NCBI GenBank assembly: GCA_021838635.1
Contig: JAKCDC010000001.1
Span: 230,065-294,064 of the forward strand
Length of the DNA: 64,000 nucleotides
From: Pseudomonadota bacterium
GTDB lineage: Bacteria; Pseudomonadota; Gammaproteobacteria; Steroidobacterales; Steroidobacteraceae
Reading direction: 5' to 3'
The notes beneath the pieces were generated by a model. It was not told where the DNA came from. It saw nothing but the letters and a program-made list of their open reading frames with translations, and ran no database searches. A program made the position numbers and the translations under genes. Of this stretch, positions 33,367 through 43,442 are shown one piece after another. Each line of letters opens with the position of its first letter. Within the stretch, counting starts at the first letter, position 1.

Positions 33367-36300
33367 ATGCGCCGCATCCTGCCGAGTCTTGCCGCGTTGC
33401 TCTGGTCCGCTGCCATCTGTGCCGCCAACGCGCTGCAGTTTGGTCCGCCGCCTGCGTGGGTGAGGCCGGTTGCGGTGCCGCCGCCGGGCAAGGCGACCCA
33501 GGCGGCGCTGAAGATCCTGCTCGTCGATCGCCAGGTCGAACTGACGCCCGACACGGTGAGCTATTACATCGAGACCGTCTCACGGATCCAGACGCCGCAG
33601 GGCCTCGGGGCACTCGGCACACTGACTCTGCAGTGGGACCCGGACACCGACGTACTGATCGTGCACAAGGTCGACATCATCCGCGGTGGCAAAGTGATCA
33701 ACGTGCTCGCCTCGGGTCAGCAGTTCACCATCGCGAAGCGGGAAACCAACCTCGCCTACGCTACGCTCGATGACACGCTGAGCGCCATTTTGCAGCCGGC
33801 AGGCCTGCGGGTCGGCGATATGCTCGACATCGCTTATACGCTGGAGCGCACCGACCCGGTCATGGCCGGCCATCCGTCTGCCTCGCTGGAACAGCCGCCG
33901 AACATGCCGGTCTCGCGCTTGTACATGCGCGTCATCTGGCCGGTCTCGGAGCCGATCCGTTGGCATGCCTCGCAAGGGCTGCCCGGCGTGCGGCAGTTTC
34001 GCCATGGTGGTACCGAGGGTCTCAGCGTGACGCTGAAGCACGTGCGGCCGATCCTGCAGCCGGCCGGCGCGCCGTTGCGCGCGCTGGTGGACCGGCGCAT
34101 CGACCTGACCAGCTTTCGCTCCTGGGGTGCGCTCGCGCGGCTGTTTGTGCCCCTGTACCGCAAGGCTGAGCGGCTGCCCGCCAATTCGCCCCTGCACGCG
34201 CAAATCGCGCGCATCCGCGCGGCCACCGCCGATCCGAAGCGTCAAGCCGCCCTGGCACTCCGTCTGGTGCAGAACAAAGTGCGCTACGTATTTCTCGACC
34301 TGGACCAGGGCGGTCTGGTGCCCGCACCCGTCGATCTCACCTGGTCGCGCCGCTTCGGAGACTGCAAGGCGAAAACGGTATTGCTGCTGGCGCTGTTGCA
34401 CGGACTGAAGATCGACGCCGAGCCGGTCTTGGTCAATACCATCGCTGGCGACGGAGTCGCGCGCCGTCTGCCGATGATGTTGTTCAATCATGTGCTGGTG
34501 CGCGCACGCATCGGCGGCAAGACGTATTGGCTCGACGGTACGCGCATCGGCGACCGCAGCCTCGATCATCTGCACACTCCATACGATCACTGGGGGCTGC
34601 CGCTGTCAAGCCACGGCGCGCGCCTCATTGCCATGGTGCCACGGCCCTTGACCCATCCGCTCGTGCGCACCTCGGTGCACATCGATGCCGCCGGTGGCAT
34701 CAGTGCGCCGGCGCCGTTTCACGTCACGACCACCCTCGGCGGCGATGTGGGTCTGCTGATGAAGCTGCGCCTCGCCAACATGACTTCCGGTCAGATCGAC
34801 GCCGGCCTGCGCCAGTTCTGGGCCGCACAGTACAACTTCGTGCACATCCAGTCGGTCTCGGCGGCGTACGGGCAACGCACGCGCGAGGAGCGCCTGCAGA
34901 TGACCGGGACAGCGAAGATGAGTTGGCGCGGAGGGCGCTACCAGGCGGACGTGCTCGCCATGGGCTATCACGCACAGTTCGAACGGCAACCCGGTCCGAA
35001 CCGCAATGCGCCCTATGCGGTTCTCTATCCCACGTACAAGCAAACCACCGAGACCATTGTTCTGCCCGGCGGCGGCAAGGGGTTTAGCCTCGTCGGTGCG
35101 GATTTGAAGCGCACGGTCGCTGGTACCGAATTTCAGCGCCATGCCCGGCTGCATGGGGCTGTGTTCCGCGCGGACACCAGCTGGCGTAGCGTGGCGCGCG
35201 AATTTCCAGCCAGCCATGCCGCGAAGGACCAGAAGATCCTGCGCGCACTCAACCGGTCCACACTCTACGTCGAGGCGCCGCGCGGGTACGTTCCGAACCC
35301 GACACAGCGCGCGTGGGGATTGCCGAAGCGCAACGAATCCGCGCAGAGCTTTGCCCGCAGCGCAATGATCCTGTCGAACCACGGGGCGCTGTCGGCGGCG
35401 ATGACCGACATTCGCGTGGCGCTGCAGTTCGATGCCGCCAACGCCGACGCACTGACGACCCGCGGCATCATCTATGCGCGCGAGGGGCACTCGAAGCGCG
35501 CGGCGGCTGATTTCACCGCTGTACTTGCTCGACATCCACATAACTGGCGTGCCGACGACGGCCGTGGCGTGTTGGCGTATAACATGGGAAAATATCGCGG
35601 CGCCATCACAGAGTTTACGATGGCGCTACAGCGTCATCGGCGTGATGCCTTCGCGCTGAGCTATCGCGCTACCGCGTTCGCGCACCTCGGCAGGCTGAAC
35701 CGGGCGCTGACGGATTTGACTGCCGCGAGCCGGCAGGCGCCGAAGAACGTGACTTTGGCCGTGACCCTGTACTGGATGCGGGCATTCGTTCTGCAGCATG
35801 AGGGCAACGCTGCGGCGGCCACCGCGCAGGCCACGGCCCTCGAGCGTGCCTACCCCAAGAGTCCGGTGGCCTTCTATGTCGCCGCAGCGATCTTTCGTGC
35901 GCTGCATCAGCCGCGCCGCGCGCACCAAGCGATGCACCGTGGATTCGTCCTGGATCCGTCTCCGTCGATGCGTCTGACCCGCCTCCCGTACCGGCCCTGG
36001 ACGGACCTGAACGGGCGTCGGCGTGACATCGAGGCGGCGCTGAAAGCCGAGCCGGAATCGCCTGGTACCCTGATGTTATTGGCGCAGGTGCAGGAGAGCG
36101 CTGGCGAGGACTCCGCGGCGATCGGCTCGCTTAGCCGCGCGTTACGCAATATCCGTACGACCGAAGCGATTGTGGCGCTGCCGGAGCAGTTGAAGATGCT
36201 GGTGCCGAATCTACTCGCGCTGCGTGCGATCGCCTACGCCAAGAGTGGACGCCAACCGCTCGCACGCCGGGATCTGGCCGCCGCCCATGCCACGGCCACA

Positions 36301-36648
36301 CACGCCGTGGCGCTGAATAATCTCTGCTGGCGCCTCGCCACTGCCGGAGTGTCGTTGCGTGCTGCGCTCGCGGATTGCACCGCGGCGCTCGCCCGGCACC
36401 CATACGTGCCGGCCTTCCTCGACAGCCGCGCGCTGACGCTGTTGAGGCTCGGCCGCTATCACCAGGCGATCGCCTCGTACAAGGCGGCGTTGCGGCTGGC
36501 CCCACAACTGAGCACTTCGCTGTTCGGCCTGGGGATCTGCGAGTTGCGCACCGGTCATGCGCGCCGCGGGCGCGCCGATATCCGGCTTGCGGAGTTCTTC
36601 TCCTTCGCCGTCGCCGATCAATTCGCGCACTACGGGATACGGCCGTGA
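33367..36648 (+). CDS. DUF3857 / transglutaminase-like / TPR periplasmic protein
   Basis: 1,093 residues. Signal peptide (ILPSLAALLWSAAICAANA), a DUF3857 domain at about 30-220, a transglutaminase-like domain at about 265-400 with catalytic Cys in RRFGDCKAKTVLLLALLHG, a His in NHVLVRAR and Asp in YWLDGTRIGD, then a linker and eight or more TPR units from about 680 to the end (for example GRYHQAIASYKAALRLAP). The triad looks complete, so protease-like or crosslinking activity is possible. Substrate unknown. It is a single-gene unit with 75 bp before it. Confidence 0.85.
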   Translation: MRRILPSLAALLWSAAICAANALQFGPPPAWVRPVAVPPPGKATQAALKILLVDRQVELTPDTVSYYIETVSRIQTPQGLGALGTLTLQWDPDTDVLIVHKVDIIRGGKVINVLASGQQFTIAKRETNLAYATLDDTLSAILQPAGLRVGDMLDIAYTLERTDPVMAGHPSASLEQPPNMPVSRLYMRVIWPVSEPIRWHASQGLPGVRQFRHGGTEGLSVTLKHVRPILQPAGAPLRALVDRRIDLTSFRSWGALARLFVPLYRKAERLPANSPLHAQIARIRAATADPKRQAALALRLVQNKVRYVFLDLDQGGLVPAPVDLTWSRRFGDCKAKTVLLLALLHGLKIDAEPVLVNTIAGDGVARRLPMMLFNHVLVRARIGGKTYWLDGTRIGDRSLDHLHTPYDHWGLPLSSHGARLIAMVPRPLTHPLVRTSVHIDAAGGISAPAPFHVTTTLGGDVGLLMKLRLANMTSGQIDAGLRQFWAAQYNFVHIQSVSAAYGQRTREERLQMTGTAKMSWRGGRYQADVLAMGYHAQFERQPGPNRNAPYAVLYPTYKQTTETIVLPGGGKGFSLVGADLKRTVAGTEFQRHARLHGAVFRADTSWRSVAREFPASHAAKDQKILRALNRSTLYVEAPRGYVPNPTQRAWGLPKRNESAQSFARSAMILSNHGALSAAMTDIRVALQFDAANADALTTRGIIYAREGHSKRAAADFTAVLARHPHNWRADDGRGVLAYNMGKYRGAITEFTMALQRHRRDAFALSYRATAFAHLGRLNRALTDLTAASRQAPKNVTLAVTLYWMRAFVLQHEGNAAAATAQATALERAYPKSPVAFYVAAAIFRALHQPRRAHQAMHRGFVLDPSPSMRLTRLPYRPWTDLNGRRRDIEAALKAEPESPGTLMLLAQVQESAGEDSAAIGSLSRALRNIRTTEAIVALPEQLKMLVPNLLALRAIAYAKSGRQPLARRDLAAAHATATHAVALNNLCWRLATAGVSLRAALADCTAALARHPYVPAFLDSRALTLLRLGRYHQAIASYKAALRLAPQLSTSLFGLGICELRTGHARRGRADIRLAEFFSFAVADQFAHYGIRP

Positions 36649-36681
36649 GTGCCGAGCCGCTGTGCGGCAGTGCCGCCGCTC

Positions 36682-37245
36682 TCAGCGGTTTGCGTCGGCG
36701 TGCCGCAGAGTGCCACGCATGCATCGTGCGACATCGCTGCGGTGCACGATTCTATAAGGCGCAAAGGCCACCACAGCGGCGGCGAGCGCATTCTGCGCGG
36801 CGGCCAGCTGCGCCATTTGCTCGCAAAGCGCTCGCACGTCGGACCTGACCTTCGCCGAGCCTTGATGCGCGGTGCGTTCGATGACCGAAGAGTTGTCCTG
36901 CCAGAGTGCGCTGAACAGCGATCCGACGACGTCCACGCCCAGCTGGCCGCCCGCCTCGCCGGCGGCGACGCCGGCCGCGGAGATTCCGCGCGCGTGCTGA
37001 TAGTACTGCTGTGCGAGCGTCTGCTCGGACGGCGTCAGCGCGACGGCCCGCCGCGCGATGATCAGCCGGCCGCTCGCGTGCACGTAGGCGTTGGATTCAC
37101 CCGGTACGGTGATACGCACCGCGGTGCCCTTGATGGCAAAGGTGCCGCGCCGGTTCGAGGTGCTGATGTGATTGGTGCATCCGCACAGAGCGGCCAGCGC
37201 CGGCAGCAGGGCGGCACCGATCAGCGGTGAGACTCGATGGTTCAT
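36682..37245 (-). CDS. DUF2884-like lipoprotein
   Basis: 187 residues with a lipoprotein signal peptide ending in the lipobox LCGC (Cys about residue 24). The body includes AVRITVPGESNAYVHASGRLIIARR and a glycine/alanine-rich helical stretch, similar to DUF2884 (YggN-like) proteins. Function unknown. It follows the RND pump by 26 bp and may be the last gene of that operon. Confidence 0.6.
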   Translation of the reverse strand: MNHRVSPLIGAALLPALAALCGCTNHISTSNRRGTFAIKGTAVRITVPGESNAYVHASGRLIIARRAVALTPSEQTLAQQYYQHARGISAAGVAAGEAGGQLGVDVVGSLFSALWQDNSSVIERTAHQGSAKVRSDVRALCEQMAQLAAAQNALAAAVVAFAPYRIVHRSDVARCMRGTLRHADANR

Positions 37246-37271
37246 TGGGAGACACTCCTCCAGGTGAAGTT

Positions 37272-40200
37272 TCAGGATGCGCCGCTCGCCTCAGCAGGCA
37301 CGGCCGCGGCGACGTGCGGGTCAGTCACCAGCGCTCGCATGATCCGCGGGGCGACCCAGCGTTCAATATCGTCGATCAGCGTGAATCCCGCCGGCACCAC
37401 CACCAGGGTGAGGCCGGTCGAGGTGACCAGACCGCCGATGACGCCGATTGCCATCGGGGCGCGAAACGGATCGCCGATCGCGAAGGCCACCGGCAGCATG
37501 CCCGCCACCATCGCCACGGTGGTCATCACGATCGGGCGGGCCCGCTTGTGTCCGGCTTCGAGCAGCGCGGTCAGACGGTCCTTGCCGGCACGCATCTCCT
37601 CGATCGCGAAATCGACCAGCAGGATGGAGTTCTTCGCCACGATACCCATCAGCATCAGGAACCCGATCATCACGCCGAGCGACAGCGGCCGGTCCGTGAT
37701 GAACAGCGCCGCGACCGCCCCGCCGATCGACAACGGTAGCGCCGAGAGGATGGTGATCGGCTGCAGCACTCGGGCGAACAGCAGCACCAGCACCGCGAAC
37801 ACCATGAGGATGCCAGTGCCCATGGCGATCAGGAAGTCGGTGAACAGCTCCGACATCAGCCGCGCGTTGCCCGTCTCGGCCAGGTGCACGCCCGACGGCA
37901 GGTGAGTCAGCGCCGGGAGCGCGTGGATCTGCTTCATCGCCTTGCCGAGCTGCACGCCGTTTAGGTCCGCATCGATCGCGATCCGCAGGCGCTGATCGCG
38001 ACTGTGGATCTCGGTCGGTCCCTGCCCGAAGCCAAAATCCGCCACCGCCTTCAGCGGCACCGAACCACCGCTGGCGGTCGGTACCGGCAGGTTCTCCAAC
38101 GTGTTGAGGTTGGCCCGCGCCGAGCGCTTCAGATTTACCAGAATCGGCACCTGGCGGTCCGGCAGGGTGAACTTCGCGTCGTTCTGCAGCAGATCACCGA
38201 GTGTCGCGATGCGGATCGTCTGGCTGATGTCCGCCACGGTCACGCCGAGCTCGGCGGCGAGGTCGAAGCGCGGCCGGATGCGGATCTCAGGCCGCGGAAG
38301 CCCGTCCGCCGAGCTCACGTCGCGCAGATCCGGCAACGCCGCCATCTGGCTCATCACCCGGTGAGCGGTGTGCTCGAGCAACGACAGGTTGTCGCCAGTC
38401 AGGTCCATGGTGATGTCGTGGCCGTCGCTGTCTCCGTTGAAGTTCTGGAAGTAGATCTGCGCGTTCGGAATACGGCGCAGCTTGGCGAGCATCTGGTTCT
38501 GCCACTGAGTCTGGCTCATCGGGCGCTCATTCGGCGGCACCAGACTGATGAAGAGATTCGCGCCACGCACGCTGCCGTTGCCACCGACCGACTCGTCGAT
38601 CGACTTCACGTAGCGCTGGCGGGCGAGAATGCGGTACGCAGCATTCGCGACCTTCTCGGTATCGGCCAGTTGCACCCCGGGTGGCAACTCGATCGAGAGC
38701 GATGCGCTGCTGCTGTCGGAGTTCTGCACGAAAGTCTTCGGCACCAGGATCAATCCGGCGATCGAGGCGGCGAAGAACATCACGCCGAAGAAGATCGTGA
38801 TCCAGCGGTGATGCACGCACCAGCGCAGCACCTGCAGGTAGCGCTTCATGATCGGTCCGTCGTGCTGTTCCGGGAGCGGCTCGGATTTCAGCGTATACGC
38901 GGCGATCACCGGTGTCAGCAGCCGGGCCACCAGCAGCGAGAAGAACACCGCCGCGGCGACCGTCAGGCCGAACTGCTTGAAGTACTGGCCGATGATCCCA
39001 CTCATGAAACTCACCGGCATGAACACCGCGATGATGGTGCACGAGGTGGCCACCACCGCGAGTGCGATCTCGTCGGCCGCATCGAGCGCCGCCTGAAATG
39101 CGCTCTTGCCCATGCGTTTGTGGCGCACGATGTTCTCGATCTCGACGATCGCATCATCGACCAGTACGCCGGATACGAGGGAGAGGGCGAGCAGGCTCAC
39201 CTGATTGAGCGTAAAGCCGAGCCAGGACATGACACCGAACGCCGGTATGGCCGAGAGCGGGATGGCGAGCGCCGAGATCAGCGTCGCACGCAGGTCGCGC
39301 AGGAACAGCCACACCACCAGCACCGAGAGGATCGAGCCCTCGATCAGCGCCTCGAGCGCCGAGTGGTAGGTCTGCTTGGTGTAGGTGACCGACGAGAACG
39401 TGCGGTGGATGTTGACGCGCGGGAATTCCTTGCGGATGTTGGCGAGTTCCTGTTGCACACCTTTAAGCACCGCCACATCCGAGGTGCCCGGCGCTCGCTG
39501 CACGCCGAAGGAGATCGCCGGCTCACCATTAAACTTCTCGATGCTGCGTACCTCGGCGGCGCCATCGCGCACCGTGGCGATGCTGCCGAGCCGCGCGAAG
39601 CGCCCGCCGGGCAGGGCGATCTCGGTCTGCGCGAGCTGCCAGGCCGTGTGCGCCCCGCCGAGCACGCGGATCGTCTGCTCGCCATTGCCCAGATCCGCCC
39701 GGCCGCCGGGCAGGTCGATGTTGAGATTGGTCAGCTGATCGTTGACCTGGGCGGCGGTGATGCCGAGCGCCTGCATGCGCGCTGGGTCGAGCTCGACGCG
39801 GATCTCGCGGTCGACCCCGCCGTAGCGCGACACCTGAGCCACTCCGGGTACGGTGAGCAGCCGCTTGGTGACGGTGTTGTCGATGAACCAGGAGATCGCC
39901 CGGTCGCTCATGTCCGTCGAGCTGACCGCGTAGTAGACGATCGGCCCCCCGTCGATTTTCACCCGTTGCACCACCGGCGGCAGGATGTCAGTGGGCAGAT
40001 CGGCCTGTACCTGGGTGATCGCATCACGTACCTCGGTGACCGCGCGGTCGATCGGGGTGCCGATCTCGAACTCGACGTCCGTTTCTTCTCCGCCCTGATA
40101 GGCCTTGGAGAGAATGTGGCGGATGTTGCCGATACCGGCCACGGCTGCTTCCACGCGGCGCACGATCTGGGTCTGCACTTCTTCGGGCGCCGCGCCCGGT

Positions 40201-40355
40201 TCTGTGATGACCACCGAGACGATGGGGTAGGACAGATGAGGATTCAGCGTCACGGGCAGGCGCACGAACGCCGTGGTGCCGATGACCAGCAGCACGACGA
40301 ACAGCACGATCGGGGGCAGCGGGTGGCGGATTGCCCAGGCCGACAGTCGCCTCAT
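37272..40355 (-). CDS. RND-family efflux permease (HAE1-type)
   Basis: 1,027 residues, the expected size, with about 12 helices and two large periplasmic loops. The proton-relay region in helix 4 reads SGVLVDDAIVEIENIVRH, with the paired aspartates of proton-driven RND pumps; helix 10 has the lysine region MGIVAKNSILLVDFA. This marks the proton-driven drug or lipid class rather than the metal (CusA) class. Substrate unknown. It overlaps the adaptor gene by 4 bp. Confidence 0.92.
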   Translation of the reverse strand: MRRLSAWAIRHPLPPIVLFVVLLVIGTTAFVRLPVTLNPHLSYPIVSVVITEPGAAPEEVQTQIVRRVEAAVAGIGNIRHILSKAYQGGEETDVEFEIGTPIDRAVTEVRDAITQVQADLPTDILPPVVQRVKIDGGPIVYYAVSSTDMSDRAISWFIDNTVTKRLLTVPGVAQVSRYGGVDREIRVELDPARMQALGITAAQVNDQLTNLNIDLPGGRADLGNGEQTIRVLGGAHTAWQLAQTEIALPGGRFARLGSIATVRDGAAEVRSIEKFNGEPAISFGVQRAPGTSDVAVLKGVQQELANIRKEFPRVNIHRTFSSVTYTKQTYHSALEALIEGSILSVLVVWLFLRDLRATLISALAIPLSAIPAFGVMSWLGFTLNQVSLLALSLVSGVLVDDAIVEIENIVRHKRMGKSAFQAALDAADEIALAVVATSCTIIAVFMPVSFMSGIIGQYFKQFGLTVAAAVFFSLLVARLLTPVIAAYTLKSEPLPEQHDGPIMKRYLQVLRWCVHHRWITIFFGVMFFAASIAGLILVPKTFVQNSDSSSASLSIELPPGVQLADTEKVANAAYRILARQRYVKSIDESVGGNGSVRGANLFISLVPPNERPMSQTQWQNQMLAKLRRIPNAQIYFQNFNGDSDGHDITMDLTGDNLSLLEHTAHRVMSQMAALPDLRDVSSADGLPRPEIRIRPRFDLAAELGVTVADISQTIRIATLGDLLQNDAKFTLPDRQVPILVNLKRSARANLNTLENLPVPTASGGSVPLKAVADFGFGQGPTEIHSRDQRLRIAIDADLNGVQLGKAMKQIHALPALTHLPSGVHLAETGNARLMSELFTDFLIAMGTGILMVFAVLVLLFARVLQPITILSALPLSIGGAVAALFITDRPLSLGVMIGFLMLMGIVAKNSILLVDFAIEEMRAGKDRLTALLEAGHKRARPIVMTTVAMVAGMLPVAFAIGDPFRAPMAIGVIGGLVTSTGLTLVVVPAGFTLIDDIERWVAPRIMRALVTDPHVAAAVPAEASGAS

Positions 40356-41611
40356 GAGCGCACCGTGCCCGCCTGAACCCGCACCGCCTCGCCGCTTTGC
40401 AGGAATCCCCCGGCAAGCGTGACCACCCGTTCACGGCCGGTGAGTCCCTTGGCGATGACGACTCCCGAGGCGATCACTGCGCCGAGCACGACGGACCGAC
40501 GGATCGCGATGTTCTTGCGATTGACGATGAACACATACGATCCGGCGGAATCCGTCATCACCGCGGTCTGGGGCAACACCGGCCGCTCCGCATGGCTCTC
40601 CAGGATTACCGCGCGCGCGAACGCGCCCGGACGCAGCGCCGGATTCGGTTTCAGCGCGATGCGCACCTGACCGAGGCGGGTCTGCGGATTGATGGTGGCG
40701 CCGAGCAGCCAGATCCGCCCCGAGAACCGGTGGCGGTAGCCGATCAGATGGACCTGGGCCGGCTGACCGATCTTCAGTGCCGCGAGGTCCTGCTCGGTCA
40801 CCTGTCCTTTCAACTCCACGCGCCCGGCGTCTTCCAGAGTGAACAGTGCCGGTCCCCCGGGACTGGCCACCTGGCCGACCTCGGCGTCGCGGGTCAGCAC
40901 GATTCCCGCCACCGGTGCGACGATGCGGGTCAGGGCGAGTTCGGCCCGCTTCTGGCGCAGCTCTGCGGCCACCATGCGTTCGTTGGCGGCGTCCATGGCA
41001 GCCGTGGCTTGACTCTGTTCGATGTTCTGCCGGGACAGTCCGCCGTCGGGGCCGATGGCGATCGCCCGGCGATACTCGGCGGCCGACAGCGCGGCTTGGG
41101 CGCGCGCCTTGGCGAGGGCGGCGGCGAGTTGCGCGACCTGCGGCTTGAGCACCGAGTCATCGAGCTGGGCGAGCCGCTGCCCGCGCCGGACATGATCGCC
41201 GACCTGTACGTCAACCTGCACGATGCGTCCGGCTTGGCCTCCATCGCCGATCGGCAGATCATGCCGCGCCGAGATGGTGCCGGTGACCAGAACCTGCGTG
41301 CTCACCGGCTGCAGTCCCGGGACCATGGTGCTCACCAGGGGCACGAAGTGTCGGTCCGCGAGCGGGACGAGGGCGGCGGGCTTGGCGTCCTCGTGTAACC
41401 ACGCTCCTGTGCCGACTGCCGCGGCGAGCACCAGAGCGCCGGCGATCAGCCAGTGCTTGCGCAGACCGCGATCTGCCGGCACCAGGACCTCGCCTAGGGC
41501 GCTGTCGCGTGCGGTGCAGTCGAGCGCATCGGGCCCGGACGCGGCCGGGACCGCGGGGGCCGGAAGTACGCCGCTGCCCTGTTGTTCAACCGTGATATTA
41601 ATGTTGTTCAT
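40352..41611 (-). CDS. RND periplasmic adaptor (membrane fusion protein)
   Basis: 419 residues. Cytoplasmic N-terminus of about 45 residues, a membrane helix (HWLIAGALVLAAAVGTGAWL), lipoyl halves (DGGQAGRIVQVDVQVGDHVR and IVAPVAGIVLTRDAEVGQV), a coiled-coil hairpin, and beta-barrel. The long N-terminal cytosolic segment is unusual for RND adaptors, which are normally lipoproteins or begin at the helix. No outer-membrane TolC-like gene is adjacent. Confidence 0.88.
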   Translation of the reverse strand: MNNINITVEQQGSGVLPAPAVPAASGPDALDCTARDSALGEVLVPADRGLRKHWLIAGALVLAAAVGTGAWLHEDAKPAALVPLADRHFVPLVSTMVPGLQPVSTQVLVTGTISARHDLPIGDGGQAGRIVQVDVQVGDHVRRGQRLAQLDDSVLKPQVAQLAAALAKARAQAALSAAEYRRAIAIGPDGGLSRQNIEQSQATAAMDAANERMVAAELRQKRAELALTRIVAPVAGIVLTRDAEVGQVASPGGPALFTLEDAGRVELKGQVTEQDLAALKIGQPAQVHLIGYRHRFSGRIWLLGATINPQTRLGQVRIALKPNPALRPGAFARAVILESHAERPVLPQTAVMTDSAGSYVFIVNRKNIAIRRSVVLGAVIASGVVIAKGLTGRERVVTLAGGFLQSGEAVRVQAGTVRS

Positions 41612-41720
41612 GACGGATAACTGCCCTGTCAGGTGGACTTGCAGCGAAATGTGTAGCGAGTGCGGTGATTGAGAGTGTCAGGTACGCTCTGGCCGCTTGG
41701 TGCGGAGGCGAAGGTCCATC

Positions 41721-43442
41721 TCACACCAGTCCTTGCGTCTTCGGTGTGAGGACCACGACGGTGCCGGCGATCTTGTCGTGCCAGGCTTGCCGTTCGCGGT
41801 CGAAGGCGATCCAGAAGAATCCCAGGCCGGCGGCGATCAAGGAGAGGAAGCAGCCGAGTGCGCGCAGGATGGCCGTCTCCCAGCTGACCGGCTGGCCGTC
41901 GATACGCACGATGCGCAGGTGGCAGATGATGCCGCCGACGGTCGTGCCGCGCAGCTTCCACATCAGCGCCCCGTAGGTGGCCAGCACGAGCAGCAGGCCG
42001 TCGGTGCCGTGGTGCTCGATAGCGCTCAACGCGAAGCTCACCAGCACCAGATCGATCAGTAACGCCAGCATGCGGATCCAGAACCCCGCACGCGCCAGCG
42101 TGGCGAGTTCCATCGGTGTCGGTGCGGGCGGCGGTGTCGCGGCGGCAGGCGATGCGGTCGCGTCCGGGCCGCTCACACCGCTCTGAGGTGCGCCGGGGGG
42201 CACGCTGCCCCCAGTTGGGCCGAATCCGGCGAACCCCGCCGGCGCCGCGGTGCCCCGCGCCGCACGCAGGGCGAGCAAGAGGCTGTAAATGACTGCGCCG
42301 AAGCCGAGTGTGCCGATCAGGGCATAGACGATGAATCCGAGCACCGGCACCATGTACAGCGCCAGCGCCACGATGCCGCCGAGCAGAACGTACAGCACCG
42401 GATGGGTGACGCCGCTGCGCGTGCCGCGCAGGATCCGCCCGCCGAGCCAGCCGAGCGCGACGACCCGGCCAAAAATGCCTGCGCCGAGCAACGCGAGCCA
42501 GAACAACGGGATGGCGAGGATCCCGACCACGGTCATGACCAGGGCCAGCATCAGCACCGGGGTCAGCAGCGTCATGGCGATCGCGGCCAGAACCGACGCA
42601 CCGGGGTGCTCATCGAGTGTCTGGATGCACTTCTGCAGGCCCTCGTGGAACAGCAGCGCCAGCAGCAGGTAGAACAGCAGGAGGCCCCCGGCGATGCCCC
42701 ACGCCCAGCCGATGTCGAGCCGCGGTGCGAGCAGGCGGCCGAGGATCAAGCAGTGCTCGGCCCAGGACTGCACGCCTGAGGCGCCATGGAACACCCCGGA
42801 CATGATGTTCGCGGTGCCGCCATCGATCACGCTGCCAGGATCGCGCTGCACCGATCCGAACACGTTCACCACCTGGCCATATACATGTGCCTTCGGGCCG
42901 AGCTTCAGATCGCCGAATATCGCCACGGCATTGCCGCGGACCGGGCCGTTGATGCTCGAATCACCGAACACGCTGACCGTGCTGTTGCCGACGCTGCCGG
43001 TGGCTTGCAGGTCGCCCATGATGGCAACCACCGAGTCCGATACGTCGCCGTCTGCCTTGCTGTTGCCGAAGACGGCGACGACGTCGCAGGCGCTCTTGCC
43101 GGCCGGAAGCCGTACGCTGTGGAATACGGCGACCAGTTCTTGATCATCTGGGCAGGAGTGATGGTGGTCGTGCCACGTCACGACCGTGCTGGCGTTGTCG
43201 GTGATGCCGAGGCCGCTGCGCCCGATGCGCCCGATGCGGATGCGGCTCGAGCCGCTCTCAACATTGATGCCGTGTGAGCCGATCCGCACCTCAGTCGTGC
43301 CGTGGGGCGAGGCGGTGGTCACAACACCGGAGGCGCTCATCACGGGTGACTGTCCGGCGCCGGCCGGAGCGATGCCGCCGCCGAGGGCGAGCAGCCCGCT
43401 CAGTGCTGCTGCGGGGAGAAGTGATTGAATAACCTTGTTCAT
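41721..43442 (-). CDS. Bactofilin-like plus RDD-domain membrane fusion protein
   Basis: 573 residues from ATG 43442 (MNKVIQSLL). Signal peptide, a beta-helical polymer-forming region at about 110-220 with repeats such as VVAIMGDLQATGSVGNSTV, SVFGDSSINGPVRGNAVAIF and GDLKLGPKAHVYGQVVNVF, then four to five helices, a proline/alanine linker, and a C-terminal RDD domain (about 430-560: GFWIRMLALLIDLVLVSF, FFWIAFDRERQAWHDKIAG). The repeats match those of bactofilins and the adhesin-like polymer domain. It lies between the sigma/membrane pair and the RND genes and may sense or respond to envelope stress. Confidence 0.82.
   Translation of the reverse strand: MNKVIQSLLPAAALSGLLALGGGIAPAGAGQSPVMSASGVVTTASPHGTTEVRIGSHGINVESGSSRIRIGRIGRSGLGITDNASTVVTWHDHHHSCPDDQELVAVFHSVRLPAGKSACDVVAVFGNSKADGDVSDSVVAIMGDLQATGSVGNSTVSVFGDSSINGPVRGNAVAIFGDLKLGPKAHVYGQVVNVFGSVQRDPGSVIDGGTANIMSGVFHGASGVQSWAEHCLILGRLLAPRLDIGWAWGIAGGLLLFYLLLALLFHEGLQKCIQTLDEHPGASVLAAIAMTLLTPVLMLALVMTVVGILAIPLFWLALLGAGIFGRVVALGWLGGRILRGTRSGVTHPVLYVLLGGIVALALYMVPVLGFIVYALIGTLGFGAVIYSLLLALRAARGTAAPAGFAGFGPTGGSVPPGAPQSGVSGPDATASPAAATPPPAPTPMELATLARAGFWIRMLALLIDLVLVSFALSAIEHHGTDGLLLVLATYGALMWKLRGTTVGGIICHLRIVRIDGQPVSWETAILRALGCFLSLIAAGLGFFWIAFDRERQAWHDKIAGTVVVLTPKTQGLV

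Noticed and set aside
38004..40376. Long plus-strand open frame of 790 codons
   Set aside because: It is antisense to the RND permease, with no family-like sequence; long antisense frames are common at this GC content.
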